Source of the DNA: Eubacterium sp.
Lineage (GTDB): Bacteria > Bacillota > Clostridia > Lachnospirales > Lachnospiraceae
Direction: 5' to 3'
NCBI GenBank assembly: GCA_022776205.1
Contig: JALFIK010000159.1
Location: forward strand, 1-20,818
DNA length: 20,818 nucleotides
The translations under genes were made by a program, and so were the position numbers. A model generated the notes under the pieces. The model saw nothing but the letters and a program-made list of their open reading frames with translations. It searched no databases and was not told where the DNA came from. This document shows, one piece after another, positions 6,318 to 13,385 of the stretch (position 1 is its first letter; each line of letters opens with the position of its first letter).

Positions 6318-7141
6318 AGAACACCGTAACAACTTTTCAGGCAATGAAAGAGAAAAATGAGAAGATTTCCATGCTGACTGCCTACGATTATTCAACGGCA
6401 AAGCTGGAGGATGAGGCAGGGATTAATGGAATTCTTGTAGGTGATTCCCTGGGAAATGTTGTTTTAGGATATGATAATACAATTCCGGTAACCGTTGACG
6501 ATATGATCCATCACGGGGCAGCTGTTGCAAGAGGAGCCGCCAATTCCCTGGTTGTGGTGGATATGCCTTTTATGTCCTATCAGACATCCGTTTATGATGC
6601 CGTTGTAAATGCAGGACGCATTATGAAGGAAACACGCTGTGACTGTGTGAAATTAGAGGGCGGACAATCTATGTGCCCGCAGATTAAGGCAATTACCGAT
6701 GCTTCGATTCCTGTCATGGCACATCTTGGCCTGACACCACAGTCTGTCAACGCATTCGGCGGATTTAAGGTGCAGGGAAAGACTCTCGAAGCAGCACAGA
6801 AACTTCTCGATGACGCGAAAGCGGTACAGGAGGCCGGTGCCTTTGCCCTGGTTCTTGAATGTGTGCCGGAGAAGCTTGCCAGAAAGATTACGGAGATGCT
6901 TACAATCCCAACGATTGGTATCGGAGCCGGTGCAGGGTGTGACGGACAGATTCTTGTATACGCTGATATGCTTTCCATGTTCTCCGATTTTGCACCAAAA
7001 TTTGTGAAAAGCTTTGCCAATGTGGGAGAGATCATGACAAAGGCATTTAAGGATTATGATGCAGAAGTAAAGGATGCTTCTTTCCCGGCAGCGGAACATA
7101 CATTTAAAATAGACGAGGAAGTGCTTGATAAACTTTATTAA
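6314..7141 (+). CDS. panB: 3-methyl-2-oxobutanoate hydroxymethyltransferase
   Basis: PanB adds a hydroxymethyl group from methylenetetrahydrofolate to 2-ketoisovalerate, giving ketopantoate. The 275-residue protein has the family's TIM-barrel marks: LVGDSLGNVVLGYDNT (41-56) with Mg-binding Asp44, VVDMPFMSY (81-89) with Asp83, VKLEGG (112-117), and ALVLECVP (178-185) with the catalytic-type Glu182. GIGAGAGCDGQILVYADML is near the C terminus. The start codon overlaps the panG stop, and AGGAGG (6301-6306) is 7 bases upstream, which suggests translational coupling. Substrate flow along the operon is direct: PanB product goes to PanG, then PanC. Confidence 0.96.
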   Translation: MKNTVTTFQAMKEKNEKISMLTAYDYSTAKLEDEAGINGILVGDSLGNVVLGYDNTIPVTVDDMIHHGAAVARGAANSLVVVDMPFMSYQTSVYDAVVNAGRIMKETRCDCVKLEGGQSMCPQIKAITDASIPVMAHLGLTPQSVNAFGGFKVQGKTLEAAQKLLDDAKAVQEAGAFALVLECVPEKLARKITEMLTIPTIGIGAGAGCDGQILVYADMLSMFSDFAPKFVKSFANVGEIMTKAFKDYDAEVKDASFPAAEHTFKIDEEVLDKLY

Positions 7142-7176
7142 AAAGTATAATCTGAAATAACGGAGGAAAAACGATC

Positions 7177-8019
7177 ATGAAAAAAGCATATACAGTAAAA
7201 GAAGTAAGAGAGCAGGTAAAAGAATGGAGAAAAGAAGGTCTGACAGTCGGCCTTGTTCCTACGATGGGATACCTTCATGAAGGACATGCCAGCCTGATCA
7301 AAAAGGCGGTTGAGCAGAATGACAGAGTGGTTGTCAGCGTGTTTTTAAATCCTACCCAGTTTGGTCCGACGGAAGACCTGGAATCCTATCCGAGAGATTT
7401 TGATGCGGACTGCAGTCTTTGTGAATCCATTGGAGCAAGCATGGTATTTCATCCGGAACCGTCTGAGATGTATGCACCGGATTTTTGTACATGGGTAAAT
7501 ATGGATGTTTTGTCCAAAACATTATGCGGAAAGAGCAGACCAATTCATTTCCGTGGTGTCTGTACCGTTGTAAGCAAACTTTTTAATATTGTCACACCGG
7601 ATCGTGCTTACTTTGGACAAAAAGATGCTCAGCAGCTGGCAATTATCCGACGCATGGTAAGAGACTTAAATATGAATATCGAAATTGTTGGATGCCCGAT
7701 TGTCAGAGAAGAAGACGGACTGGCCAAAAGTTCCAGAAATACTTATTTGAATGAGGAGGAAAGAAAGGCAGCCCTTGTTCTGAGCAGGGCAGTTTTCCTC
7801 GGACAAAAGATGGTTAAGGATGGAGAAACCTGTGCGAAGACGGTGAAAGATGCGATGATTGCAGAGATTTCAGCGGAACCTCTGGCAAGGATTGATTATG
7901 TGGAAGCAGTAGACGGACTGTCCATGCAGCCGGTGGAAGAAATCAAGGCACCGGCTCTTGTTGCCATGGCTGTTTATATTGGAAAGACCAGACTTATCGA
8001 TAATTTTATTGTCGAGTAG
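7177..8019 (+). CDS. panC: Pantoate--beta-alanine ligase (pantothenate synthetase)
   Basis: PanC condenses pantoate and beta-alanine with ATP to form pantothenate through a pantoyl-adenylate. The 280-residue length is normal. The HIGH-like ATP site is PTMGYLHEGHASL (28-40) with His34 and His37. FLNPTQFGP (56-64), YFGQKDAQQL (145-154) and the KMSKS-like KSSRNTYL (184-191) follow. The ribosome site GGAGG lies shortly before the ATG, in the 35-base gap after panB. It receives pantoate from PanG and beta-alanine from PanD, both encoded in the same operon. Confidence 0.97.
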   Translation: MKKAYTVKEVREQVKEWRKEGLTVGLVPTMGYLHEGHASLIKKAVEQNDRVVVSVFLNPTQFGPTEDLESYPRDFDADCSLCESIGASMVFHPEPSEMYAPDFCTWVNMDVLSKTLCGKSRPIHFRGVCTVVSKLFNIVTPDRAYFGQKDAQQLAIIRRMVRDLNMNIEIVGCPIVREEDGLAKSSRNTYLNEEERKAALVLSRAVFLGQKMVKDGETCAKTVKDAMIAEISAEPLARIDYVEAVDGLSMQPVEEIKAPALVAMAVYIGKTRLIDNFIVE

Positions 8020-8053
8020 ACGGGGATCTGGATTATTTTCGGAGGAATAGAGA

Positions 8054-8455
8054 ATGCAGATTACAATGTTAAAAGGAAAGATCCACAGAGCGACTGTCAC
8101 GCAGGCAGAACTTGATTATGTGGGGAGCATCACCGTTGACGAAGATTTGCTGGATGCATCTGGGATCAATGAATATGAAATGGTTCAGATTGTTGATATC
8201 AACAATGGAAACCGTTTTGAAACTTACACGATTGCAGGAGAGAGGGGCAGCGGTGTGATGTGCTTAAACGGTGCTGCCGCAAGATGCGTGAGTGTCAATG
8301 ATAAGATTATTCTTATGGCTTATACACAAATGACGCCGGAAGAGGCGAAAGAACACCGCCCTACCGTCGTTTTTGTTGATGGTGAAAATAAAGTAAGCCG
8401 GGTTACAAAATATGAAAAACATGGCCGCTTAAGTGATATGGAAAGGTTAGGATAA
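8054..8455 (+). CDS. panD: Aspartate 1-decarboxylase proenzyme
   Basis: PanD decarboxylates aspartate to beta-alanine with a pyruvoyl cofactor made by self-cleavage. The cleavage pair Gly24-Ser25 is visible in DYVGSITVD and sits at exactly the position known in E. coli. Cleavage would give a beta chain of 24 residues and an alpha chain beginning with the pyruvoyl group. Other marks are the KGKIHRATVTQAEL opening and NGAAARC with the conserved Asn and Ala residues (72-77). The 133-residue length is normal, with a somewhat charged tail. No panM/panZ maturation factor is nearby; Gram-positive PanD proteins are known to cleave without one. The stop codon abuts the coaBC start. Confidence 0.96.
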   Translation: MQITMLKGKIHRATVTQAELDYVGSITVDEDLLDASGINEYEMVQIVDINNGNRFETYTIAGERGSGVMCLNGAAARCVSVNDKIILMAYTQMTPEEAKEHRPTVVFVDGENKVSRVTKYEKHGRLSDMERLG

Positions 8456-9649
8456 ATGTTAAAAGGAAAAACCGTTGTTCTCGGAGTGACAGGAAGTATT
8501 GCGGCATATAAAACAGCGAGTCTGGCCAGTATGCTTGTAAAACAGCACTGTGATGTGCATGTGATCATGACACAGAACGCAACGAATTTTATCAATCCGA
8601 TTGCTTTTGAGACACTGACGAATCATAAATGTCTCGTGGATACTTTTGACCGGAATTTTCAGTTTCATGTTGCCCATGTGTCCCTGGCGCAGAAAGCGGA
8701 TGTGATGATGATTGCACCGGCTTCTGCGAATATTATTGCCAAACTTGCTCATGGAATTGCGGATGACATGCTAAGCACCACTGCGCTGGCCTGCAGTGCC
8801 AGAATTCTGGTCTCCCCGGCAATGAATGTGCATATGTTTCATAATCCAATCGTGCAGGATAACATAAATACATTGAAAAAATATGGTATGGAAGTGATCA
8901 GTCCGGTTTCAGGATATCTTGCCTGTGGCGACACGGGTGAGGGAAAGATGCCGGAACCCGAAGAACTCTACCAGTACATTCTCCGGGAAATCGCCTGTGA
9001 AAAAGATTTGAAGGGAAAAAAGATCATGGTGACAGCCGGTCCGACGAGAGAGGCAATTGATCCGGTTCGTTATATCACGAATCATTCCACGGGAAAGATG
9101 GGGTATGCCATTGCAAAAAGAGCGATGCTCCGGGGAGCAGATGTGACTCTGATTTCCGGTCCCGTTGAATTAAAGCCGATTCCTTTTGTTCATTTTATTC
9201 CGGTTGTATCTGCACAGGATATGTTTGAAGCAGTAAGGGACGGACTGGGAGAATGTGATGTTCTGATTAAGTCTGCAGCCGTTGCGGACTATCGCCCTTC
9301 AGAAATCAGCAGTGAAAAAATTAAGAAAAAAGATGGGGACATGTCCATTGCTCTGGAAAGAACGACGGATATTCTCGGGTATGCCGGGGAACATAAAAAG
9401 CCGGGACAGATTTTTTGTGGTTTTTCCATGGAAACACAGAATATGCTGGAAAATTCCAGGAAGAAGCTTAAGAAAAAAAATCTGGATCTGATCGTTGCCA
9501 ATAATCTTAAGCAGAAAGGTGCCGGTTTTGGGACGGATACGAATCTGGTTACTCTGATTTCCCAGAAGGAGGAAAAAGAACTGGAGCTGATGTCCAAAGA
9601 AGACGTGGCAGACCGGATTCTTGATTATATCGTGTACCTGTCGAAATAA
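8456..9649 (+). CDS. coaBC: Bifunctional phosphopantothenoylcysteine decarboxylase / phosphopantothenate--cysteine ligase
   Basis: CoaBC converts 4'-phosphopantothenate and cysteine to 4'-phosphopantetheine on the way to coenzyme A. The CoaC half (about 1-185) is a flavodoxin-like FMN decarboxylase with GVTGSIAAYK (10-19), catalytic His74 in HVAHVSLA, PAMN (121-124), and the Cys157 flap motif in LACGDTGEGKMPEP. The CoaB half (about 188-397) has VTAGPTREAIDPVRYITN (192-209), HSTGKMG, SAAVADYRP and the EKIKKK lysines (287-292) of the ligase site. The 397 residues match the usual fusion. The ATG directly follows the panD stop (TAAATG), and its weak ribosome site lies inside panD, so coupling is likely. 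Pantothenate kinase, the step between PanC and CoaB, is not in the window. Confidence 0.97.
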   Translation: MLKGKTVVLGVTGSIAAYKTASLASMLVKQHCDVHVIMTQNATNFINPIAFETLTNHKCLVDTFDRNFQFHVAHVSLAQKADVMMIAPASANIIAKLAHGIADDMLSTTALACSARILVSPAMNVHMFHNPIVQDNINTLKKYGMEVISPVSGYLACGDTGEGKMPEPEELYQYILREIACEKDLKGKKIMVTAGPTREAIDPVRYITNHSTGKMGYAIAKRAMLRGADVTLISGPVELKPIPFVHFIPVVSAQDMFEAVRDGLGECDVLIKSAAVADYRPSEISSEKIKKKDGDMSIALERTTDILGYAGEHKKPGQIFCGFSMETQNMLENSRKKLKKKNLDLIVANNLKQKGAGFGTDTNLVTLISQKEEKELELMSKEDVADRILDYIVYLSK

Positions 9650-9660
9650 GCAATATATAT

Positions 9661-9713
9661 AAAAAAATAGCAGCCGATTTTTCATGGAAAGGGAAGATGA
9701 CTGCTTTTTTTTT
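9661..9713 (+). terminator. Terminator of the pan-coa operon
   Basis: An A-rich arm ending in AGCAG (9669-9673) pairs with CTGCT (9701-9705), followed by nine Ts (9705-9713). Inside the loop, TTTTC and GGAAA allow a second small stem. This closes the panG-coaBC unit. Confidence 0.75.
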
Positions 9714-10121
9714 ATCTGATGGAATTGCAATTCTCTGCGAAAACAGGGAAGGTGAGAAGAAAATATAAAGAAAATAAAAAAAATATGAAGTATTTACTAA
9801 AAGTTATTTATTTTTAGAAAACTTGTGTTTTGTCATAAAAACTATGCTATAATAGCATCGTAAGGGATTGAAAAGGTGTTATTATATAATCTGGTGTATG
9901 CAGAATCGATTCAAGAGGATAGGTGATATCCCTGAATAATATGATTTTGTTCCACGATTTAGAAGAAATGAGTAGGGTATCCAGATAGGTAACTATAAAA
10001 ATGTTAGTGGGACAGAAAAACAGTCCGTGATCTTTACGGACAAAGGGTGTTTAAACAGACATCAGTATTTTCTTCACATTACGAATATTGGAATGGACAG
10101 TAATGAATGGAGAGGTGCTAT
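9714..10121 (+). other. 408-base intergenic region with promoter and possibly structured leader
   Basis: No convincing gene lies here. From left to right: a perfect 12-base palindrome GAATTGCAATTC (9722-9733), an A/T-tract-rich stretch (about 9757-9825), an extended -10 promoter within a palindrome (9844-9858), and about 260 bases of leader before the response regulator. The leader can form GGATA/TATCC (9917-9921 with 9927-9931), TGTTCCAC with GTGGGACA (9948-9955, 10007-10014), GTCCGT with ACGGAC (10023-10028, 10036-10041), all inside a closing stem CTGGTGT with ACATCAG (9891-9897, 10059-10065), then CATTAC with GTAATG (10077-10082, 10100-10105) just before the ribosome site. No known riboswitch was recognised and no U-run terminator is present. 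The arrangement is inferred by eye only. Confidence 0.4.
9823..9858 (+). promoter_or_regulatory. Promoter before the response regulator, -10 box inside a palindrome
   Basis: TGCTATAAT (9845-9853) is a perfect extended -10. The best -35 is TTGTGT (9823-9828) with a long 19-base spacer. The -10 box is embedded in the perfect inverted repeat ATGCTA-TAA-TAGCAT (9844-9858), so a protein bound there would occlude the promoter. The predicted start is near 9860, about 260 bases before the next start codon. Confidence 0.55.
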
Positions 10122-10841
10122 ATGAAGCATATTTTGATAATTGAAGACGATCGGCATACAGCAGAATTAGAGAGAGATTATCTGGAGATTAATTCCTTTA
10201 AGGTATCCATCGAAGAGACCGGAAAAGAAGGACTTGCACGGGCACTGAAGGAGGATATTGATCTTGTGATACTGGATTTGATTTTGCCGGATGTGGATGG
10301 GTTTGATGTGTGCAGGACTTTGCGCAGACAGCGTGATATTCCGATTATCATGGTGACAGCGAAAAAAGACGATATTGATAAGGTCAGGGGTCTTGGCGTA
10401 GGTGCGGATGACTATATGACAAAGCCGTTCAGCCCGAATGAACTGGTTGCCAGGGTCAAGGCACATCTGCGCTGCTATTTTCGGCTTACTCAGAATAATA
10501 GCGCGAGAAATGCCTATATAGAGTATCCGGGTCTGAAGATTGATAAGACAGCCCGGAGAGTATATGTGGATGGAGAGGAAAAGATATTTACGATGAAGGA
10601 ATTTGATTTGCTCGTCTATCTCGCCTCTCACCCTAACCATGTATTTTCAAAAGATGAGCTTTTCACTGCAGTCTGGGGAATGAATTCTGTGGGGGATATT
10701 GCCACGGTGACAGTACATATCAAAAAAATACGACAAAAAATTGAAAAAAATACAGCAAAACCCGGATATATCGAGACGGTATGGGGTGCCGGATATCGAT
10801 TCCGGGTAGTGGAAAATAACGAAGAAGAGGAAGAAGAATGA
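10122..10841 (+). CDS. OmpR/PhoB-type two-component response regulator
   Basis: This 239-residue DNA-binding response regulator is expected to control transcription when phosphorylated. The receiver domain (1-118) has the acidic pair Asp9-Asp10, phospho-acceptor Asp52 in LVILDLILPDVDGF, Thr79 and Lys101 in YMTKPF. The winged-helix domain (about 133-230) shows FTMKEFDLLVYLASHP, VTVHIKKIRQKIE and the closing WGAGYRFR. The tail ends in a run of glutamates. The start is ATG 10122: an upstream in-frame ATG at 10107 overlaps the ribosome site GGAGAGG (10109-10115). No sensor kinase gene is adjacent, so it is an orphan here. Its stop overlaps the next gene (ATGA), a pseudouridine synthase. The long leader upstream suggests post-transcriptional control. 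The target genes are unknown. Confidence 0.92.
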   Translation: MKHILIIEDDRHTAELERDYLEINSFKVSIEETGKEGLARALKEDIDLVILDLILPDVDGFDVCRTLRRQRDIPIIMVTAKKDDIDKVRGLGVGADDYMTKPFSPNELVARVKAHLRCYFRLTQNNSARNAYIEYPGLKIDKTARRVYVDGEEKIFTMKEFDLLVYLASHPNHVFSKDELFTAVWGMNSVGDIATVTVHIKKIRQKIEKNTAKPGYIETVWGAGYRFRVVENNEEEEEE

Positions 10842-11551
10842 CAAAAAAGAAAAAGATCCCGATTTTGTTCGAGGATGAATCAGTTCTTGTTTGTGAAAAA
10901 CCTGCAGGAATGCCGGTTCAGGGAGACAAGACAAGGGATATGGATCTGCTTACTCTGTTAAAAAATCATTTGTTTGAAGAACAGGGCGGGGAGGAAGAAC
11001 CCTATCTCTCCATTGTGCATCGCCTTGACCGGCCGGTCGGCGGGCTGATGGTTCTTGCAAAGACGAAGGAGGCGGCAGCATCCCTGAGTCATCAAATTCA
11101 AAATCTTAAATTTGAAAAGAATTATCAGGCAGTCATTTGCGGAAGCCCGAAGGAGGATTTTGGGACCTTCGAAGATTATCTTTTAAAGAACGGAAAGACG
11201 AATCGGACAGAAGTTGTTGCCAAAGGAACACCGGGTGCGAAACAGGCGGTGCTTGATTATGAACTGATTGACAGTATTGAGACAAAGGAAGGGGTTCTCA
11301 CATGGGTGCTGGTGATTCTGCATACCGGACGGCATCATCAGATCCGGGTTCAGTTTGCCTCCAGAGGGCTGGGACTTTACGGAGATACGAAATATAATCC
11401 TGCTTTCCGGAAAACGAAAAAGACTTATCAGGAAATCGGATTGTATTCGACAAGACTTGTTTTTTATCATCCGGTGACCGGGGAGAAGATGATATTTAAG
11501 ACGGAACCTCGCGGGGAGGCCTTTGATAAAATGGATGTGGAAGCCTTCTGA
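10838..11551 (+). CDS. RluA-family RNA pseudouridine synthase
   Basis: The product is a 237-residue pseudouridine synthase of the RluA group, which isomerises specific uridines in rRNA or tRNA. The catalytic motif HRLDRPVGGLMVLAKT (61-76) has Asp64 as nucleophile. YQAVICG and the HTGRHHQIRVQFASRG segment with GDTKYNP complete the family core. There is no N-terminal S4 RNA-binding domain, so it resembles short RluA-type enzymes rather than RluC/RluD. The target position cannot be assigned. Its ATG overlaps the stop of the response regulator gene, implying translational coupling of two functionally unrelated proteins. No terminator is evident after it; the proS promoter starts 13 bases on. Confidence 0.9.
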   Translation: MTKKKKIPILFEDESVLVCEKPAGMPVQGDKTRDMDLLTLLKNHLFEEQGGEEEPYLSIVHRLDRPVGGLMVLAKTKEAAASLSHQIQNLKFEKNYQAVICGSPKEDFGTFEDYLLKNGKTNRTEVVAKGTPGAKQAVLDYELIDSIETKEGVLTWVLVILHTGRHHQIRVQFASRGLGLYGDTKYNPAFRKTKKTYQEIGLYSTRLVFYHPVTGEKMIFKTEPRGEAFDKMDVEAF

Positions 11552-11555
11552 AAGA

Positions 11556-11592
11556 TTGTCTTCTTGACAAATGGAGACGGTTATTTTACAAT
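11556..11592 (+). promoter_or_regulatory. proS promoter
   Basis: A perfect TTGACA (11564-11569), a 17-base spacer and TACAAT (11587-11592) predict a start near 11599. A short inverted repeat, TTGTC-N5-GACAA (11556-11570), overlaps the -35 box. This is one of the best promoters in the window and fits a housekeeping tRNA synthetase. Confidence 0.78.
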
Positions 11593-11610
11593 AAAATACA
11601 GATGAATCGC

Positions 11611-11645
11611 ATGGGTTGCTGCGGAGGATACCGGCGGCAATCCAT
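11611..11645 (+). promoter_or_regulatory. 12-bp hairpin in the proS leader
   Basis: ATGGGTTGCTGC (11611-11622) pairs with GCGGCAATCCAT (11634-11645) through 12 pairs, two of them G-U, around an 11-base loop. It starts about 12 bases into the predicted proS transcript and is not followed by a U run, so it is not a simple terminator. The leader of about 90 bases is too short for a normal T-box. Confidence 0.5.
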
Positions 11646-11689
11646 TATCTTTGTATTGAGGAATCTTTAGAGAAGAAAGGGAATAAATT

Positions 11690-13126
11690 ATGGCAAAGGA
11701 AAAGAAGCTTGTAGAGGCGATCACTCCTATGGAGGAGGATTTTGCCCAGTGGTATACAGATGTTGTTACAAAGGCAGAGCTGATTGCCTACTCTGATGTG
11801 AAGGGATGTATGATTATCCGTCCGAGAGGCTATGCAATCTGGGAGAATATTCAGAAAGAGCTGGACAGAAGATTCAAGGAGACCGGCGTGGAGAATGTTT
11901 ATCTTCCGATGCTGATTCCGGAGAGCCTTTTACAAAAAGAAAAGGATCATATTGAAGGTTTTGCTCCTGAGGTGGCATGGGTCACCCAGGGCGGGGAGGA
12001 GAAGCTTACGGAGAAGCTTTGTATTCGCCCGACTTCCGAGACACTGTTCTGTGATCATGTAAAAGATATCGTGCATTCTTACCGTGACCTTCCGGTGGTA
12101 TATAACCAGTGGTGTTCCGTTCTCCGCTGGGAGAAGACGACCCGTCCGTTCCTGCGTTCCTCGGAATTTTTGTGGCAGGAAGGACATACTTTCCATGCGA
12201 CAGCAGAAGAGGCGAAGGAAAGAACAGAGCAGATGCTTAATGTTTATGCAGATTTCTGTGAACAGGTTCTTGCCATTCCTCTTGTAAAGGGAAGAAAGAC
12301 AGAGAAGGAAAAGTTTGCCGGTGCGGATGCCACCTATACCATTGAGGCACTGATGCACGACGGTAAGGCACTGCAGTCCGGTACCAGTCACAATTTCGGC
12401 TGTGGATTTGCCAAAGCCTTCGGCATTGAATATACGAATAAAGAGAATAAATTATCCCCGGTTTACGAGACATCCTGGGGAATGTCCACCCGTATCATCG
12501 GTGCGATTATTATGGTACATGGAGATGACAGCGGACTGGTTCTTCCACCGAGGATTGCTCCGGTGCAGACGATGATTATTCCGATTCAGCAGAAGAAGGC
12601 AGGTGTTCTCGATAAGGCATTTGAGATCCGAGATGAACTGAAAGCAGACTTTTCCGTGAAGGTAGATGATTCCGATAAGTCTCCGGGATGGAAGTTCAGC
12701 GAGCAGGAGATTCAGGGTATTCCTACACGAATTGAGATCGGACCGAAGGATATCGAGAAGAATCAGGCAGTGATTGTCCGAAGAGATACAAGAGAGAAGA
12801 TTATTGCGCCTCTTGACAGAATCGGTGAGACGTTAAAAGAAGTGCTTGAGACCATGCAGCAGGATATGTACAATAAGGCGAAGGCTCATCTGGAGTCTCA
12901 TACGCATATTGCCCATAACTGGGAGGAATTTAACGATATTCTGGAAAATAAACAGGGATTCATCCGTGCGATGTGGTGCGGAGACAGAGAATGCGAAGAA
13001 GCAATCAAGGAGGAAAACGGGGCAACAACGCGCTGTATCCCGTTTGTTCAGGCAAAACATTCTGACGTGTGTGTCCACTGTGGAAAACCTGCGAAATATG
13101 AAGTATATTTTGGCAAGGCATATTAA
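11690..13126 (+). CDS. proS: Prolyl-tRNA synthetase, type 3 (eukaryote/archaeal-like)
   Basis: ProS charges tRNA-Pro with proline. The 478 residues lack the large insertion editing domain of E. coli-type ProRS and match the shorter form shared with archaea, eukaryotes and some bacteria. Class II marks are RPTSETLFCDHVKDIV, motif 2 VLRWEKTTRPFLRSSEFLWQ (given in part), the TSHNFGCGFAKAFG substrate site and motif 3 GDDSGLVLPPRIAP. The anticodon-binding domain (about 280-385) is followed by a C-terminal zinc-type domain with paired cysteines (CGDRECEE, then CVHCGKPAKY) and the characteristic terminal tyrosine. The start has an AAAGGG ribosome site. It is transcribed alone from its own promoter and ends in a strong terminator. 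Trans-editing factors (YbaK/ProX) are not in the window. Confidence 0.96.
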   Translation: MAKEKKLVEAITPMEEDFAQWYTDVVTKAELIAYSDVKGCMIIRPRGYAIWENIQKELDRRFKETGVENVYLPMLIPESLLQKEKDHIEGFAPEVAWVTQGGEEKLTEKLCIRPTSETLFCDHVKDIVHSYRDLPVVYNQWCSVLRWEKTTRPFLRSSEFLWQEGHTFHATAEEAKERTEQMLNVYADFCEQVLAIPLVKGRKTEKEKFAGADATYTIEALMHDGKALQSGTSHNFGCGFAKAFGIEYTNKENKLSPVYETSWGMSTRIIGAIIMVHGDDSGLVLPPRIAPVQTMIIPIQQKKAGVLDKAFEIRDELKADFSVKVDDSDKSPGWKFSEQEIQGIPTRIEIGPKDIEKNQAVIVRRDTREKIIAPLDRIGETLKEVLETMQQDMYNKAKAHLESHTHIAHNWEEFNDILENKQGFIRAMWCGDRECEEAIKEENGATTRCIPFVQAKHSDVCVHCGKPAKYEVYFGKAY

Positions 13127-13130
13127 GTGA

Positions 13131-13187
13131 CAAACAAAAATGTCCGTGTCTTATCCAGGGAGGAAAGACACGGGTATTTTTTGTTTC
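13131..13187. terminator. Bidirectional terminator between proS and pgm
   Basis: CCGTGTCTT (13144-13152) pairs perfectly with AAGACACGG (13165-13173). The stem is flanked by an A-rich arm (about 13132-13140) and a T-rich arm (13175-13187), so it has a U run in both directions. It can end proS rightward and pgm transcripts leftward. The remaining 198 bases to the pgm stop (13188-13385) contain only a small inverted repeat, CGGAAT-CCG-ATTCCG (13290-13304), and nothing gene-like. Confidence 0.8.
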
Positions 13188-13385
13188 CGTAGGCTGTGGC
13201 ACAACAAAATGTTCTCAAGTTTTGTTACGCAAAACCTGCAAAGCATCTGCTCTCCATACTATAGGCATCCACGCTTTTTCATAAATATTCGGAATCCGAT
13301 TCCGTTGCAAATCCATGAATCCCCATCAAACAAACCCTCCGGGGGATGCACCCGAATGTGTACGGAAGGTGTCGACTTCTATAAT

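Noticed and set aside
9898..9988. Two tiny open frames (13 and 15 codons) in the leader of the response regulator
   Set aside because: ATG 9898 has no ribosome site and ATG 9941 has one only at an unfavourable distance. Frames this short are expected by chance.
9860..10070. 6S RNA or another known stand-alone small RNA
   Set aside because: The length is suitable and a closing stem can be drawn. I found no central-bubble arrangement I can defend and no 3' terminator before the coding region.
11599..11689. T-box riboswitch upstream of proS
   Set aside because: The leader is about 90 bases, too short for stem I. The TGGN bulge and GGGTGGNACCGCG consensus are not matched, and no terminator follows.
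13188..13385. Small rightward gene between proS and pgm
   Set aside because: The frame starts inside the terminator, lacks a ribosome site and runs into the 3' end of pgm.
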